Assembly: GCA_021613535.1 (NCBI GenBank)
Contig: CP075493.1
Location: 10,850,001 to 10,914,000 of the forward strand
Origin: Adineta vaga
Lineage: Eukaryota; Rotifera
Length of the DNA: 64,000 nt
Reading direction: 5' to 3'
Made by a program: the position numbers and the translations under genes. Shown here piece by piece: positions 1 to 10,347 of this stretch. Under the pieces are notes generated by a model. That model was not told the DNA's origin, searched no databases, and worked only from the letters and a program-made list of their open reading frames with translations. Every line of letters begins with the position of its first letter. Positions within the stretch are counted from its first letter, which is position 1.

Positions 1-669
1 CGCGCATTTTTGAATATTCAACTTCTGTCGGTGTTCCATCGGTATTACAACTGTCGAGTTTCAAATAATCAACACCCCAACTTGCATAAGTATTTGCATC
101 TTTTGTTTCATATCCTAGTGAACCAGGTCGACCAGCACAAGTTTTATATCCTCGATCTAAATATACTGTCGAGATAAAATTGTGTGACTGTCATCTATTT
201 ACCTGAATAAAGGCCGAATTTGAGTTGTCTTGAATGAACATAATCAGCTAATGCTGCAATACCATTTGGAAAAGCGATTGGATCAGGTTGTATTGTTCCT
301 TGTGCGTCTCGACTTCTTTGCCAACAATCATCCATATTAACTATATAAATCAAAAATACAATGACAATTATAGGACGCTAATTGACATGAAAAAGAAAAT
401 GATACCGTATTGATATCCAGCTGCAGCAAGACCTGTAGCAACAATAGCATCGGCTGTTTGTCGTACGGTTGTCTCATTAATAGAACAATGAAAATGATTC
501 CAACTGTTCCATCCTTTAACAGAAAACGAATGTATTCAGAATATTCAACTTAATTAGTAGAACCAGTTATTCTATTACCCATTTGAGGAGTACGACCTAA
601 TCCATTATTTAATTGATGAGAAATATGTGTAAACCATAGAATGTATATTAATAGCAAACCTATCATCAT
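1..669 (-). CDS. Alpha-galactosidase, GH27 family (5' part, cut by window edge)
   Basis: Secreted or lysosomal glycosidase that would remove terminal alpha-galactose (or alpha-GalNAc) residues. Four exons are readable: 669-579, 513-406, 340-203 and 165 to the left edge, with GT..AG introns of 37-66 nt. The start at 669 gives a hydrophobic signal peptide of about 17 residues. GH27 hallmarks follow in order: [12 protein letters not shown] across the first intron, VNMDDCWQ across the second, LKFGLYS, then [13 protein letters not shown] and the nucleophile motif YLKLDSC. The remaining catalytic domain and C-terminal sheet domain lie outside the window. Alpha-galactosidase and alpha-N-acetylgalactosaminidase cannot be separated from this part. 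Confidence 0.9.
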
Positions 670-1000
670 ACCACCGTATAAAAAGAAAGATAATATGAGT
701 TACCAACAGAAAAAAAAGAACATCATCGTTTTATATTTACCATGCTCTATCTTTATCTATGTGATAAAACTTATTTGTGAAACAAAGTATTTTTTGTATG
801 AACTCGAGAAATACTTCTATCAGATTCATTGATCTTGAGAGTAATTGTGAATGAGAGTATATGCATGAAAAACCTATTATAATTCAGTCTGTACATCCAT
901 ATTTATGATATCTTTATTAAATATAAAAGCAACACTCAGTTGAATCCATCTACCTATCATTGAAAGAAGTAGCCAAGAAAGCGATATGTCTTCATTGTTC

Positions 1001-1690
1001 TTTGAAGTTCTTTTCAGAGGTTGAAGATGATGATACGTCGTCTGTGTTAGATGAAAGCGGTCGATCGGTTACTAAATTGAAAAGATAGAATGTTGGCTTA
1101 ACTCAAAGAAAGTATTCCAAAAGAAAACTAAGTTTTGTGGGAAAATGTGTTCCTCGCTTTACGGTTAAATTATGGCTATGCATGGCTGATTCTCTAGAAG
1201 TTGTACACAAAAATCAATGAATTTTCAATAAATTATCTTTACTGTTGAACAAGCTGGTCCGAGAACAAATGGAGAAAGTAAATAAGTTGGACGATCATAA
1301 TATTGTTGTGGATAATCAAAATATATTTGTGCATTCACATTCTAAGTGCAATTTAGAGTTGGATAAAATACTTCAGATACAGATATATAATTGACTTACT
1401 CTTGATGCATCTCTCCTGCTGTTTGAGCATCTAAAAAAAATGAAAATGAATTCAAATTGAAATATAGTTCTATATTGTCATTCTGCTATCTTTAACGTAT
1501 ATTAATATATAATTCAAACGCATCATATCCACCAGACAATTACTTATTCCTTGTAGTATTTGATGATGTTGAACAATTTTCCTTTGTTACTGATGTTGCA
1601 GTGAACGTTCATATATGCATCGTCGACGATTGACCTGTCGGTTGGCTTAAACAGATCATCGGGTGCTAGCTTTTCTCGCATTGTTCATAT
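1001..1690 (-). other. Unresolved multi-exon coding-like region
   Basis: I do not recognise a family. On the minus strand there is a start at 1681 opening a 45-codon frame (begins MREKLAPDDLFKP). Downstream are three coding-like stretches bounded by AG..GT: about 1432-1402 (DAQTAGEMHQ), about 1341-1243 (reads YPQQYYDRPTYLLSPFVLG) and about 1067-1000 (Ser/Asp-rich, ends in a stop). The phases do not join cleanly, so this is either a small gene with an exon I have missed or a decayed one. The 669-1000 gap to its left shows nothing else. Confidence 0.25.
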
Positions 1691-1786
1691 TCTTTTAAAT
1701 TTTAATTTCAAACACATAGATGCAAAAAGCTGTTTGTATGAAATATTCTGAAATTATTATTTTAATATGAAATCATAACGTTCATA

Positions 1787-2359
1787 CTATTCATTATTCA
1801 TAGTAGTCAATTCGTTTTCATAGCGTATCAGTTGAAGTAGTAAGACATGATTGGGTGATGCTTGCTGCCGTCTAGTTAAAAGATATTCGAAAGCCTGTGA
1901 TACATTCCATTTTTTATGATGCATTAAATATGCCAATATAATGGTAGAAGAACGAGATACACCACGTTCACAATGTACCAAGACTCGGTATCCTTGTTGA
2001 TGACATCGATCGAGAAATGTATTTGTTGCTTGAAAAGATTGAGATAATTCAGCAGAACGACCATTTTTACTTGGAACATGGTGTATTTCTCGTAACTGAT
2101 CAACCAATATTTTATCTGTTACATTGACAATATGTGTAATTGAGAGTGAGTCGAGAAGCGGTGAATTATTAGCATGTTGCCAATCGCTTTGAAATAACCA
2201 AGAATCAAGTATTTCCGATGGTTGAAGATTTGATGATGTCTTATGACCAAAATACGGCTGTTTTAGTTGTACGATTGAATGAATGTATGCAAGTTCACCA
2301 TCAGTAGCATTATACGTTTCACGAAGAAACTTTTCTCGTTTATTTTGTAATGTAGACAT
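1787..2359 (-). CDS. Atypical dual-specificity phosphatase
   Basis: Single-exon 190 aa protein with a compact Cys-based dual-specificity phosphatase domain and no other domain. The P-loop HCERGVSRS is at residues 129-137 with catalytic Cys130 and Arg136. It is followed by the usual helix (IILAYLMHHKKWNVSQAFEYL) and the Arg/Asn-Pro segment. SITHIVNVT at about 73-81 is the standard beta-strand of DUSPs. The loop that normally supplies the general-acid Asp reads HHVPSKNGRSAE and has no Asp. It may therefore be a slow enzyme or a substrate-binding pseudophosphatase, though the Cys and Arg needed for chemistry remain. Substrate unknown. Confidence 0.85.
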   Translation of the reverse strand: MSTLQNKREKFLRETYNATDGELAYIHSIVQLKQPYFGHKTSSNLQPSEILDSWLFQSDWQHANNSPLLDSLSITHIVNVTDKILVDQLREIHHVPSKNGRSAELSQSFQATNTFLDRCHQQGYRVLVHCERGVSRSSTIILAYLMHHKKWNVSQAFEYLLTRRQQASPNHVLLLQLIRYENELTTMNNE

Positions 2360-3031
2360 TGTTGAATTGGCACATAAGCATCGGGTAACTCACATTTATT
2401 TTCTTCATTTCGGTGTATTATAGAATTGCATTGAATTGTGCAACACTCACTATAATGAGTCATAAGAGAATATACTTTCTTTTATATAATAAGTAATATT
2501 TTTACCACATTGTTTGACTGTTTAAACGAATTTTATAGTGTCAATTGTATGGATCTATATATTTTTATTTATAGTCGAATATCTTCTTAGACGAATTCAG
2601 AATGGGTGAACGTGTGATCTAGATTTAGTACTCATCTTAAGCTTTCATCAAAATTCTTTTGTAGACAACAGGACAATAAATCTATTCTCTTCTTTGAACA
2701 ACAAGAAAAAAGACGAAGAAAAAGTTTCTTGATCTTCCCTTTTTTTCGTTTAAAGACGCAAATGCAAATACTGAAAATAAAACGTTTTGTCGATAACTAA
2801 TCGTTTGAATTAGATCGTTGTGGATTCTTTATAGACTGGAAATATCGAAGGAAATGAAGGTATTGATACTATCTATTCGAATTCAAGGTTCCAACCTAAA
2901 GACAATTGATTGAAATATTTCCAGTGTGTGTCTGTATTTTCTAGTTCATTTAATCATATTCTTTTCTAGATTTTTTTTATTGAATACAAAGAGAATGATT
3001 TATTTTAATATAAACAAAAGAAAGTTCAAAG
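2360..3031. other. Intergenic, no gene seen
   Basis: AT-rich spacer between the 5' end of the phosphatase and the 3' end of the mucin-like gene. It presumably holds the phosphatase promoter. I see no motif or reading frame worth naming. Confidence 0.5.
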
Positions 3032-4149
3032 TTATGAAGTGAACAATTGTACATCAGCATATTGGACACTATTCGAAGTTCCACGTTTACTAGAGACAAG
3101 AAATCGATAACTTCGATATTGAATTGAATTATTGAACCATTGAACTAATCCACAAATGCCTCGACCAGGATTTGATAAAAGACCACTATTACCACTATAA
3201 ATAAGTGACCAACTTGAACCTAATGTCAAAGCTATTCCAGATTGATTGCTTCCTTCTAAGGAAATGATTAATGGATCACGTTCTGGATAATCATCAGCAG
3301 TACAAATTCGAAATCCGGTTACTAGCACATGACCTTGTAATAATTCTAAGTAGAAACCTGTATTCAAACCACATGTATCTAGAAATTGTATTTCTGAACA
3401 ACTTCCAAAATTAAGATATTTTGTTGTTGTATTATCATCACATGCATTATTTGGTGATTCAACAGGAGGATAACTACCAATATTAAAACCAGATGTAGAT
3501 GCAACACTATTACCACCTATACTGGTATTAAATATACCGTAAATTAGTCCATTGATACTTGTTAGTGTTAATTGCGCTAAAACAACAGATACGAATATTA
3601 ATATACATAAGCTTCTTGAAGTTGCAGAGTTTTCCTTTAGATTAATACCTTTCGTCGTAGTGGTGGATAATGATGTTGTCGTTATTGTCGTTGTCGTCGT
3701 GGATGATGTTATTGTTGTTGCCGTCGTAGAGAATGATGTTGTTGATGTAGAAAGCGTAGTTGTAGAAGAAGAAGAAGTCGATAAAGATGTAGTACTAGTA
3801 CTTATTATTTCAGTTGTTGTCGTCGCTAAAGCTAGATGAAACGACAATGATGCAATCAAAGTTTACTAAAAATATTATATACTTGATGTTATCGTATATT
3901 TGCTTTGAATGACTAGTATCGGTACAAGAAGTATTGCAATACTCAAAGTCATTCCAACTAACAGACAGGTACCAAAAAGAATTCTGCAACGTGTCGAACT
4001 GAACAATAAATTAAAAAACAATTGTGATTGAAAGAATGATATAATACTTACTATCCAGTCACCATTATTGGAATCCAATAATTAGCAGATAATGATGTAG
4101 TTCGAAACGGAACTGTTGATGGAAGATGTATATGTTCAATGTCTTTCAT
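3032..4149 (-). CDS. Type II membrane protein, Thr/Ser-rich stalk and C-terminal ectodomain
   Basis: Four exons fit with no in-frame stop: 4149-4052, 3998-3883, 3831-3649 and 3576-3032 (introns 51-72 nt). The product has a short cytoplasmic N-terminus, one transmembrane segment (CRILFGTCLLVGMTLSIAIL), a mucin-like stalk almost entirely Thr and Ser, and an ectodomain of about 180 residues with paired cysteines (DDNTTTKYLNFGSCSEIQF, CGLNTGFYLELLQG, ICGLVQWFNNS) ending YADVQLFTS. The ectodomain pattern suggests a galactose-binding-like or discoidin-like beta-sandwich, which is inference only. The stalk is probably heavily O-glycosylated. The organisation parallels the PAN-domain gene at 12204-14414. 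Confidence 0.7.
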
Positions 4150-4771
4150 GATAAGTTTATGATTATTCTTGAAACCAATTTACTTCGTTTATTTTACGTT
4201 AATTTTGAAGTTTAGTTTTTCTTCGATGATATTTTAAGATAATGATATGAAAGCTATTAAATGAATATAAAGAATAACTTAAGAAAATGATTTTTTTTGT
4301 CAGAAAGAAAAGAACGAATTCTTTATGAGATATCTGTTTATTCTCTTTCATAATAATAATGATGCACATTGCTTCTTAACTTCAATTAAGTTTCTACACA
4401 GAACAAAAAAATCATTAATAATTCAAAATAATTGTTCTTCTGTTTATTATGTGAACGAGTCGACGACTGTTCTTTTTCTCTTTTCTCTAAATATCATTTG
4501 AAGATTATCCGGAACAAAATAATTATTAATACACAATATTTAATAGCATTGAATATATACTTTCAATATATCTCAATTCATTCATATATACAGATTGAGG
4601 GTATAGGTGTCCTATAGTGCTATGAGATCGTTGTATTATTTGACAAAATAGTGAAGATATACCAGTAAAAGCAACCTATCATTACTATATTTCCATGAAA
4701 AATAAATCCTTATTCATTTACAAATACGAATAACACAAAACAGCAATTCTCAAAGATATGAAAACGATGAA
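4150..4771. other. Intergenic, no gene seen
   Basis: AT-rich spacer holding the promoter of the mucin-like gene and the 3' flank of the cobyric acid synthase. Only short chance frames are present. Confidence 0.5.
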
Positions 4772-6253
4772 TTAATCTTTATTTAAAATTTCATAAATTA
4801 AATTCATATTGACATATTTGCGTATATGATCAGCTAATTTATTGTATTGTTCTTCTTTGTATACTTTGTAATCAAAAGGTTTATCTATTAATTTTTCAGT
4901 GTAAGGTTCTAGTAAAAAATCAATAAATGCATTGTTATCCAAAATACCATGAATATATGTACCAAAACATTTATGATTGAGATAGAAACCATCTTTTGTT
5001 CCATCGATTAACGTATTAAGAGGAAAATATTCGATATTGTTAATAGGAATAGTGCTACCCATATGTATTTCGTAACCATGACACACTTCTTTCGAATTGA
5101 GAAATGTAAAATCAATTTGACGTGTTATTTTTTCGCTTTGTATTTCAGTAGCAATCGGTAATAGACGAAGACCTGGTAAACATTCTATGGAACCTTCAAT
5201 TTGATTTGGATCACAAACTTCTTCTCCCATCATTTGATATCCTCCACATATACCCATGACAGTCGCTCCTTGTTCATAGGCTGTAATGATACTTTGAGCA
5301 ATATCATTACGACGTAGTTCATATAAATCTGAAATTGTACTTTTACTTCCAGGTATTAGAATGATATCAGCTTGTCTAATTTCCTTAGCATCATTGGTAT
5401 AGTAGAGATGAACACGAGGATCACGTTCCAAAACATGAAAATCAGTAAAATTCGACAAATGACGCAATAAAACTACAACAATATTAATTTTTCCATGAAC
5501 AGCTTGTAAATTTTTGGTTTGCAGCATTAATGAATCTTCTTCTTCAATGTATATATCTTTGTAATAAGGTATAACACCAATAACGGGAATCTTACAAAGA
5601 TCTTCAAGTATTTGAACTCCTGATGTAAATAGCGTGATATCTCCACGGAATTTATTAATTAGTATTCCTTTTGTATGTTTTCGCTCTTCATCAGTCATCA
5701 ACATAATTGATCCATATATACCAGCAAATACGCCTCCTCGATCAATATCAGCGATGAGAATAACATCAGCTTTAGCATGAATAGCCATTGGTAAATTGAC
5801 AAGATCAAGTTCACGTAAATTAATCTCAGAAACACTACCAGCACCTTCTAATACAATAGGATTGTATTGTTTTTCTAATCGATCGAACGCATTATTAACT
5901 TCTTTACGTAAAACATCTCGTCCTTCTTTTCGAAAATATTCTCTAGCAGTTTGATTCCCAATTGGTTTTCCATTTAAAATAACTTGTGAACTTTGATCAC
6001 ATGTTGGTTTCAATAGTAAAGGATTCATATCTGTATGACAAAGTATACCAGCTGCTTCAGCTTGTACGGCTTGTGCACGTCCAATTTCAAAGCCATCGAC
6101 AGTAGCAAAAGAGTTAAGTGACATATTTTGTGCTTTGAATGGTGCAGGATGATATCCATCTTGAAAAAAGATTCGACAAAAAGCAGTGACGATGACACTT
6201 TTTCCAACATCACTACCTGTACCAGCAAACATAATAGGATGTAATGTCTTCAT
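4772..6253 (-). CDS. cobQ: Cobyric acid synthase (glutamine-hydrolysing), bacterial type
   Basis: ATP- and glutamine-dependent amidation of cobyrinic acid a,c-diamide at four side-chain carboxylates, a middle step of cobalamin synthesis. One intronless frame of 493 aa, the full bacterial length; the first ATG (6253) begins MKTLHPIMF. The N-terminal DTBS-like ATPase half has GTGSDVGKSV (P-loop), PFKAQNMSLNSF, EIGRAQAVQAEA, EGAGSVSEINL and ADIDRGGVFA. The C-terminal class I glutamine amidotransferase half has the nucleophile in GICGGYQMMG (about Cys336) and the catalytic His in GTYIHGILDN (about His435). Nothing looks broken. Animals do not make B12, so horizontal acquisition is the natural explanation. 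Base composition matches its neighbours, which argues against contamination. No other cob gene is visible. Confidence 0.93.
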   Translation of the reverse strand: MKTLHPIMFAGTGSDVGKSVIVTAFCRIFFQDGYHPAPFKAQNMSLNSFATVDGFEIGRAQAVQAEAAGILCHTDMNPLLLKPTCDQSSQVILNGKPIGNQTAREYFRKEGRDVLRKEVNNAFDRLEKQYNPIVLEGAGSVSEINLRELDLVNLPMAIHAKADVILIADIDRGGVFAGIYGSIMLMTDEERKHTKGILINKFRGDITLFTSGVQILEDLCKIPVIGVIPYYKDIYIEEEDSLMLQTKNLQAVHGKINIVVVLLRHLSNFTDFHVLERDPRVHLYYTNDAKEIRQADIILIPGSKSTISDLYELRRNDIAQSIITAYEQGATVMGICGGYQMMGEEVCDPNQIEGSIECLPGLRLLPIATEIQSEKITRQIDFTFLNSKEVCHGYEIHMGSTIPINNIEYFPLNTLIDGTKDGFYLNHKCFGTYIHGILDNNAFIDFLLEPYTEKLIDKPFDYKVYKEEQYNKLADHIRKYVNMNLIYEILNKD

Positions 6254-6489
6254 TATTGATATCAAATAAACAAGTCTTCTATCACAAATGATGAGATGTG
6301 AAATGGAGAACTAAATGCACGTTGTTTTTTTTATAGATAAGAATTGTGTATAGTCAAAGAGAATGAAAAAAAGGATTTCTTTTTATGTTGCGAATTTCTA
6401 AATGTAGCACTTGACTAACTATTGATTTATTATTTTTTTTAAACTAATAAGCACAAAAAAACTGAATGTAGCATCTATAGATTAATGAA

Positions 6490-6687
6490 ATGTTATTCTT
6501 TCTTTTCTTCATTGTTCAGTTGTTGTTCATGTGATTGTATATTCGATGTATTTCCAGTGGGTCGATTTGTATTGTTTTTACCACTTGCTTGATGGGCATT
6601 ACTGGCAGCAGGTGCTTGTTTTCCGGGATCTTGTGCAGGTTTCCATGTTGATCTTGATGAACCTGGACCACCGTAAGACGAACGCAT
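6490..6687 (-). CDS. Hydrophilic 64 aa microprotein, copy A
   Basis: Small acidic-basic, low-complexity protein with no signal peptide or membrane segment. It begins MRSSYGGPGSSRSTWKPAQD and continues with a DPGK motif and a Asn/Gln/Glu/Lys-rich tail. The plus-strand frame at 7563-7754 encodes a paralogue of nearly the same length with the same GPGSS(R/K)STWK and DPGK blocks. The conservation of amino acids between diverged copies supports real coding. Composition suggests intrinsic disorder. Function unknown. Confidence 0.65.
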
Positions 6688-7562
6688 TGTATGAATTATA
6701 TATGTTGATGAATTTTCTGTTACACGATAAAAGCGTTTTTTCTTTGATTATATAGGAGAGAAATTGTGCCGTTTTCTTTTTGGATATGATCAAAAATAAG
6801 CTATAGCATATATCTTTTCTGCCCGTGAAAGGACAAAGTACACGAATCCTTGGATTGTACTCATAAATAATTTTTTTGGTGGGAACGAAGAGAGAGAGAG
6901 AAAAAAAATAACGAAGAGAACTGTCGACGCCAATCGACAAATGATAGAGGGTGATAGGAATGGAAAAAATATGCGTGTTGCCATCTTGCGAAAAAAAAAT
7001 TCCTTGTTTTTTTTTCTTCTGCGTACTTGATATATAGAAGACGCTATACTGAGAACTGTATATTACAAAACAGTAAATACATAGAGAGATTGAAGCAAAT
7101 AGTTGTTCTTTGTTCTCAGCCATGTTCTTTTATTGATCTTTATCATAAACATACTCAAGGTCATGTACTCGAACAGAAATAAACAAGTTTCTTTTTTCTC
7201 CGTAAGATGGCAACACACATACATATTTCTTTTCCATTTCTATCACCCTCTATCACTCGTCGGATGGCGTCGACAGTTCCATCGATCTCTCTCTCCCTAC
7301 CATAAAAGAAAGAAAAATAAATACGAGCATCTATATTACACGAAGAACTTTTTTGGAAATAGCTAAAAAGGATCCAATAGACTACTGAGCGATATTATTA
7401 CTTTTCTATTATACTAAAAGTAGAATCTCTCTCCCTCTCTTCTCTACATATATATAAATATGTACATATAATAGTGCTGTTTTACATTTCTTTCACGAGA
7501 ACTATTGATCGTACATAATATTGTGAATCTTCATCTTACATCATTTGAAATAATTCTATAAA
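6688..7562. promoter_or_regulatory. Shared head-to-head upstream region with inverted repeat
   Basis: The two microprotein genes are divergent, and their upstream regions are inverted copies of each other around a centre near 7100. The best block is about 6910-6995 (read on the minus strand) against 7200-7285. Both contain AAGATGGCAACAC, then TATCACCCTCTATCA, then GGCGTCGACAGTT, followed by pyrimidine-rich CTCTCTCTC. This is most simply a duplicated promoter or 5'UTR. The block also opens parallel short frames beginning MAT (6984 minus and 7207 plus), so an upstream micropeptide is possible. Confidence 0.6.
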
Positions 7563-7754
7563 ATGCGTTCGTATCAAGTCGGACCTGGATCATCCAAATC
7601 AACATGGAAAGCTACTTTGGATCCTGGCAAGAGTTTACCTTGTTCAAACAGTGGTCATCAACCAACAAGTGAAAATGATACGAAACCATCGACAAACAGT
7701 GAAACAAATGGACAAGGTTCACAACAATCTTCTAATAACCAACAGAAAAAATAA
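7563..7754 (+). CDS. Hydrophilic 63 aa microprotein, copy B
   Basis: Paralogue of the minus-strand gene at 6490-6687. It begins MRSYQVGPGSSKSTWKATLD and has DPGK followed by a Ser/Asn/Gln/Thr-rich tail ending in lysines. There is no intron, signal peptide or transmembrane segment. The best-conserved part is the N-terminal 25 residues, while the tail keeps only its composition. That pattern fits a short interaction motif on a disordered tail. No family is recognised. Confidence 0.65.
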   Translation: MRSYQVGPGSSKSTWKATLDPGKSLPCSNSGHQPTSENDTKPSTNSETNGQGSQQSSNNQQKK

Positions 7755-7954
7755 AAAAAAAACATTTGATTATTCTTAGTTTGTGTTCTATGTAGTGTAC
7801 AACTTATATACTTATGCATGTCTGAAGCAACTTTTAAATGCGTAGCTAGTCAAATATATATATATATATAACCTTCTTTGCTTTTTTATTTTATTTGTCT
7901 ATTATATAAAATAACTTGTAATAAAAGAAAATGAATAAAAACGTCTATTTCATC

Positions 7955-8758
7955 CTATTTTAAGAGCATAAGAAGAACATGAAGAAGAATAAGTGATGTT
8001 GTAGAAGATATAACGATTGCAACGTTAGTACCATAATATTTGTTGTAATCAAATTGAAAATTAGTTTTTTGACGAATTAATTCAATATTTTCAAGTGAAT
8101 TACAATGAGACGTTAAACATCGTATATCAAAATCATCAAATCGTTTTCGTTCGATAAGATCAAAATAAGTCATTGCTTCAAAATAAGGACTACCAGCTGA
8201 ATCACATCGAGCACATATTTCAATGGATGTAAGATTTTTCCAATTTGGTCGCATTGTTATATGACAATGTTGACAGCCAGTTGACGGTGAACAAACAGAT
8301 CCATTTTGAAAATTAAAACAATTACTTGAATTGAATATCAATGTAGTATTCAATTGGGGAACAAGTTCTGTTAATGAATGTTGTATTGTTGCCGAATTGA
8401 AAGCACGTTTAACATTAATTGCTGTATTACAAAAATCAGTGGAACAAAGATATCGAAATGTAACTTGTGGTTGATTATTATTAGCTAATACAGCCATAAA
8501 AGCCATTTCTTTCGATTCCGGCGCATCTATTATATCATGAAAAGTACCGAGTGAACTTTTTCCACCACGCCATGAAATTGTCACATAACAATTACGTATA
8601 CCAGTAAAGTTTGTACAACCATCCAGTGAGTCGGGTATAGTATCACTAGTTAATTCAAAATCGTATTCATGATCATAGCAATTGTAGCAAATTACGCTTG
8701 CAGATATTTCTTGTGTGCAAAGCACAAAAGTTAAGATAATGTGGACGAGATGTAACAT
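7955..8758 (-). CDS. Ly6/uPAR-like GPI-anchored surface protein
   Basis: Single-exon 267 aa protein. It has an N-terminal signal peptide (MLHLVHIILTFVLCTQEISA) and two cysteine-rich modules. The first opens VICYNCYD and closes with CSTDFCNT; the second contains CSPSTGCQHC and closes CLTSHCNS. The Cys-Asn closing pattern is that of three-finger Ly6/uPAR domains. Several N-glycosylation sequons are present. The C-terminus is hydrophobic (VAIVISSTTSLILLHVLLML) with almost no cytoplasmic tail, as in a GPI attachment signal. Probable outer-leaflet receptor or adhesion protein; ligand unknown. Confidence 0.65.
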   Translation of the reverse strand: MLHLVHIILTFVLCTQEISASVICYNCYDHEYDFELTSDTIPDSLDGCTNFTGIRNCYVTISWRGGKSSLGTFHDIIDAPESKEMAFMAVLANNNQPQVTFRYLCSTDFCNTAINVKRAFNSATIQHSLTELVPQLNTTLIFNSSNCFNFQNGSVCSPSTGCQHCHITMRPNWKNLTSIEICARCDSAGSPYFEAMTYFDLIERKRFDDFDIRCLTSHCNSLENIELIRQKTNFQFDYNKYYGTNVAIVISSTTSLILLHVLLMLLK

Positions 8759-9344
8759 TGATATTGAAATGACTAGTTACATTTCAAATGCTATTTATAT
8801 ATGTATTGTACCAAGAGAGAACAAATGAAAATGATCATAAACTTTTAAAAGATGTACATCGTATATAACATTCATAAATTAACTTAATAATCGTTTATCA
8901 GTCTTCATCATGTTTTGATAATGTTTTATATCATTATCAGATTATTTCATGTCGTAAAATTCAGAATCTTTTTATACAACTTCATTATGTAAAGATATTT
9001 ATGAGTACATTCATCTTTTTTTTACAATAGAATAAAATAAAAAAATTTCAACAATTATTTTTCACATTTTTATATGCTAAAGATCTTTTGATCCGAAAAT
9101 CAAAAGATAAATTTCTATATCGTTCTCTGTGTCTAGTTCGAATAAATCCAGAAAATAATTTTCGGATTCGTTCAACAACAAGTATCGAATTTTTTACGTT
9201 TTTCTTCATTTTTCAGCTCGAAACACAATATATTCATGCAATGGTAGAACTTTTACAATCTTTATTTTAGTTATAAATCATAAATAGAAAAAAAAATGAC
9301 AAAAAAAAGTATTTTTTCTATTGAAAACCTAATAGTCATTATTG
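8759..9344. other. Intergenic, no gene seen
   Basis: Very AT-rich spacer between the 5' end of the Ly6-like gene and the 3' end of the zinc transporter. Only short chance frames are seen. Confidence 0.5.
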
Positions 9345-10347
9345 TCAAGCCCATATACCAACTACAGCCATGGCAGCGGCTCCAGCATATAAAGCTACGA
9401 AATATAAAAATTTTAGCCGATTATCTAATGAATGAAATGCATGTGCATGACAGCCCATTTCAGTGGCAATCAAGTGAACAAGAGCTACATAAATAAGAAT
9501 ACCAGCAGATACAGAATCCAAAATGCCATTAATAAGTAATGAAGTAACTGATTTTGGGTTGTACGATTTTGATTGAACAACAATACCTATACCAATACCT
9601 AGCGGTGTTGTCACAGCAAAAAAGGTAATCATCCATATAATTGAACGTAACGAAATACGATCTAAACGAGTAATTTGAGCACCAAGAGCCATACCCTCGA
9701 AAAATTGATGAAAACAAAGAGCAATAAATAAAACTGTGAATTCATCATCAGCTGTTCCCAATGCTAAGCCAATTAAAATCGAATGAAGAGCTATACCAAA
9801 TTCAAGTAAATATGTACTAATTTTCTTTGCCTGATAACTGTCTTGGAAACCTATACCATGACAATGACCTAATAAATTACTATCGATCTACTAGTTCAAC
9901 GGTTGTTGTCGAATTAGTTTTTGATTGAATCGATCGATAGTGTTGATGAACAATGTATTCACTTAATTGCATAATCATAACAGCTAACATTGCTATCAGA
10001 CCAGCAGAAGCATCATATGCTTTCCAAGAATCAGGTAAACAAGGATCGGTTAATGCATCCATTGCAGCTGGTAACATATGAATAAAACCTGTTGCTAATA
10101 TCACTCTATTTAAAAGAAAACAATTAGAAATTATTCTGCTCTTCTACAGATAAAGTCACAGTTTTTCTTACCCACTACCAAAAAATTTTCCTACATTGAG
10201 AATAATGGGATTGATATGTAAAATTTTCACTCGTGCTGAAATAATAGAAATTGAAGCACCAAGTACAGATAAAACCAATATAACAGGTACTGATATAATA
10301 CGTAATTTTAAATTATTGTCTGTTGTTGACGTTAAAGTAGTATTCAT
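9345..10347 (-). CDS. ZIP family (SLC39) zinc transporter with an apparent frameshift
   Basis: Zinc/iron importer of the ZIP family. Exon 1 is 10347-10172 (signal-anchor region, TM1, ending VGKFFGSG). After a 66-nt intron, exon 2 starts at 10105 and reads VILATGFIHMLPAAMD, the ZIP TM2 signature. The TM4 metal site is HQFFEGMALG, and TM5 has LVHLIATEM; both keep their His and Glu ligands. Near 9890, in the variable His-rich loop, the upstream frame ends (VELVDR-stop) while the next frame continues at once with SNLLGHCHGIGF. No GT..AG intron restores the frame, so a one-base indel (real or an assembly error) is the simplest reading. If real, the copy is inactivated. Confidence 0.8.

Noticed and set aside
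3552-3839. Val/Asp-rich plus-strand frame of 95 codons
   Set aside because: It is the antisense of the Thr-rich stalk repeat of the minus-strand mucin-like gene.
6599-7123. 174-codon minus-strand frame overlapping the microprotein upstream region
   Set aside because: It overlaps the start of microprotein copy A in another frame, is full of Phe/Ser from homopolymers, and the inverted copy at 7103-7366 does not keep the frame.
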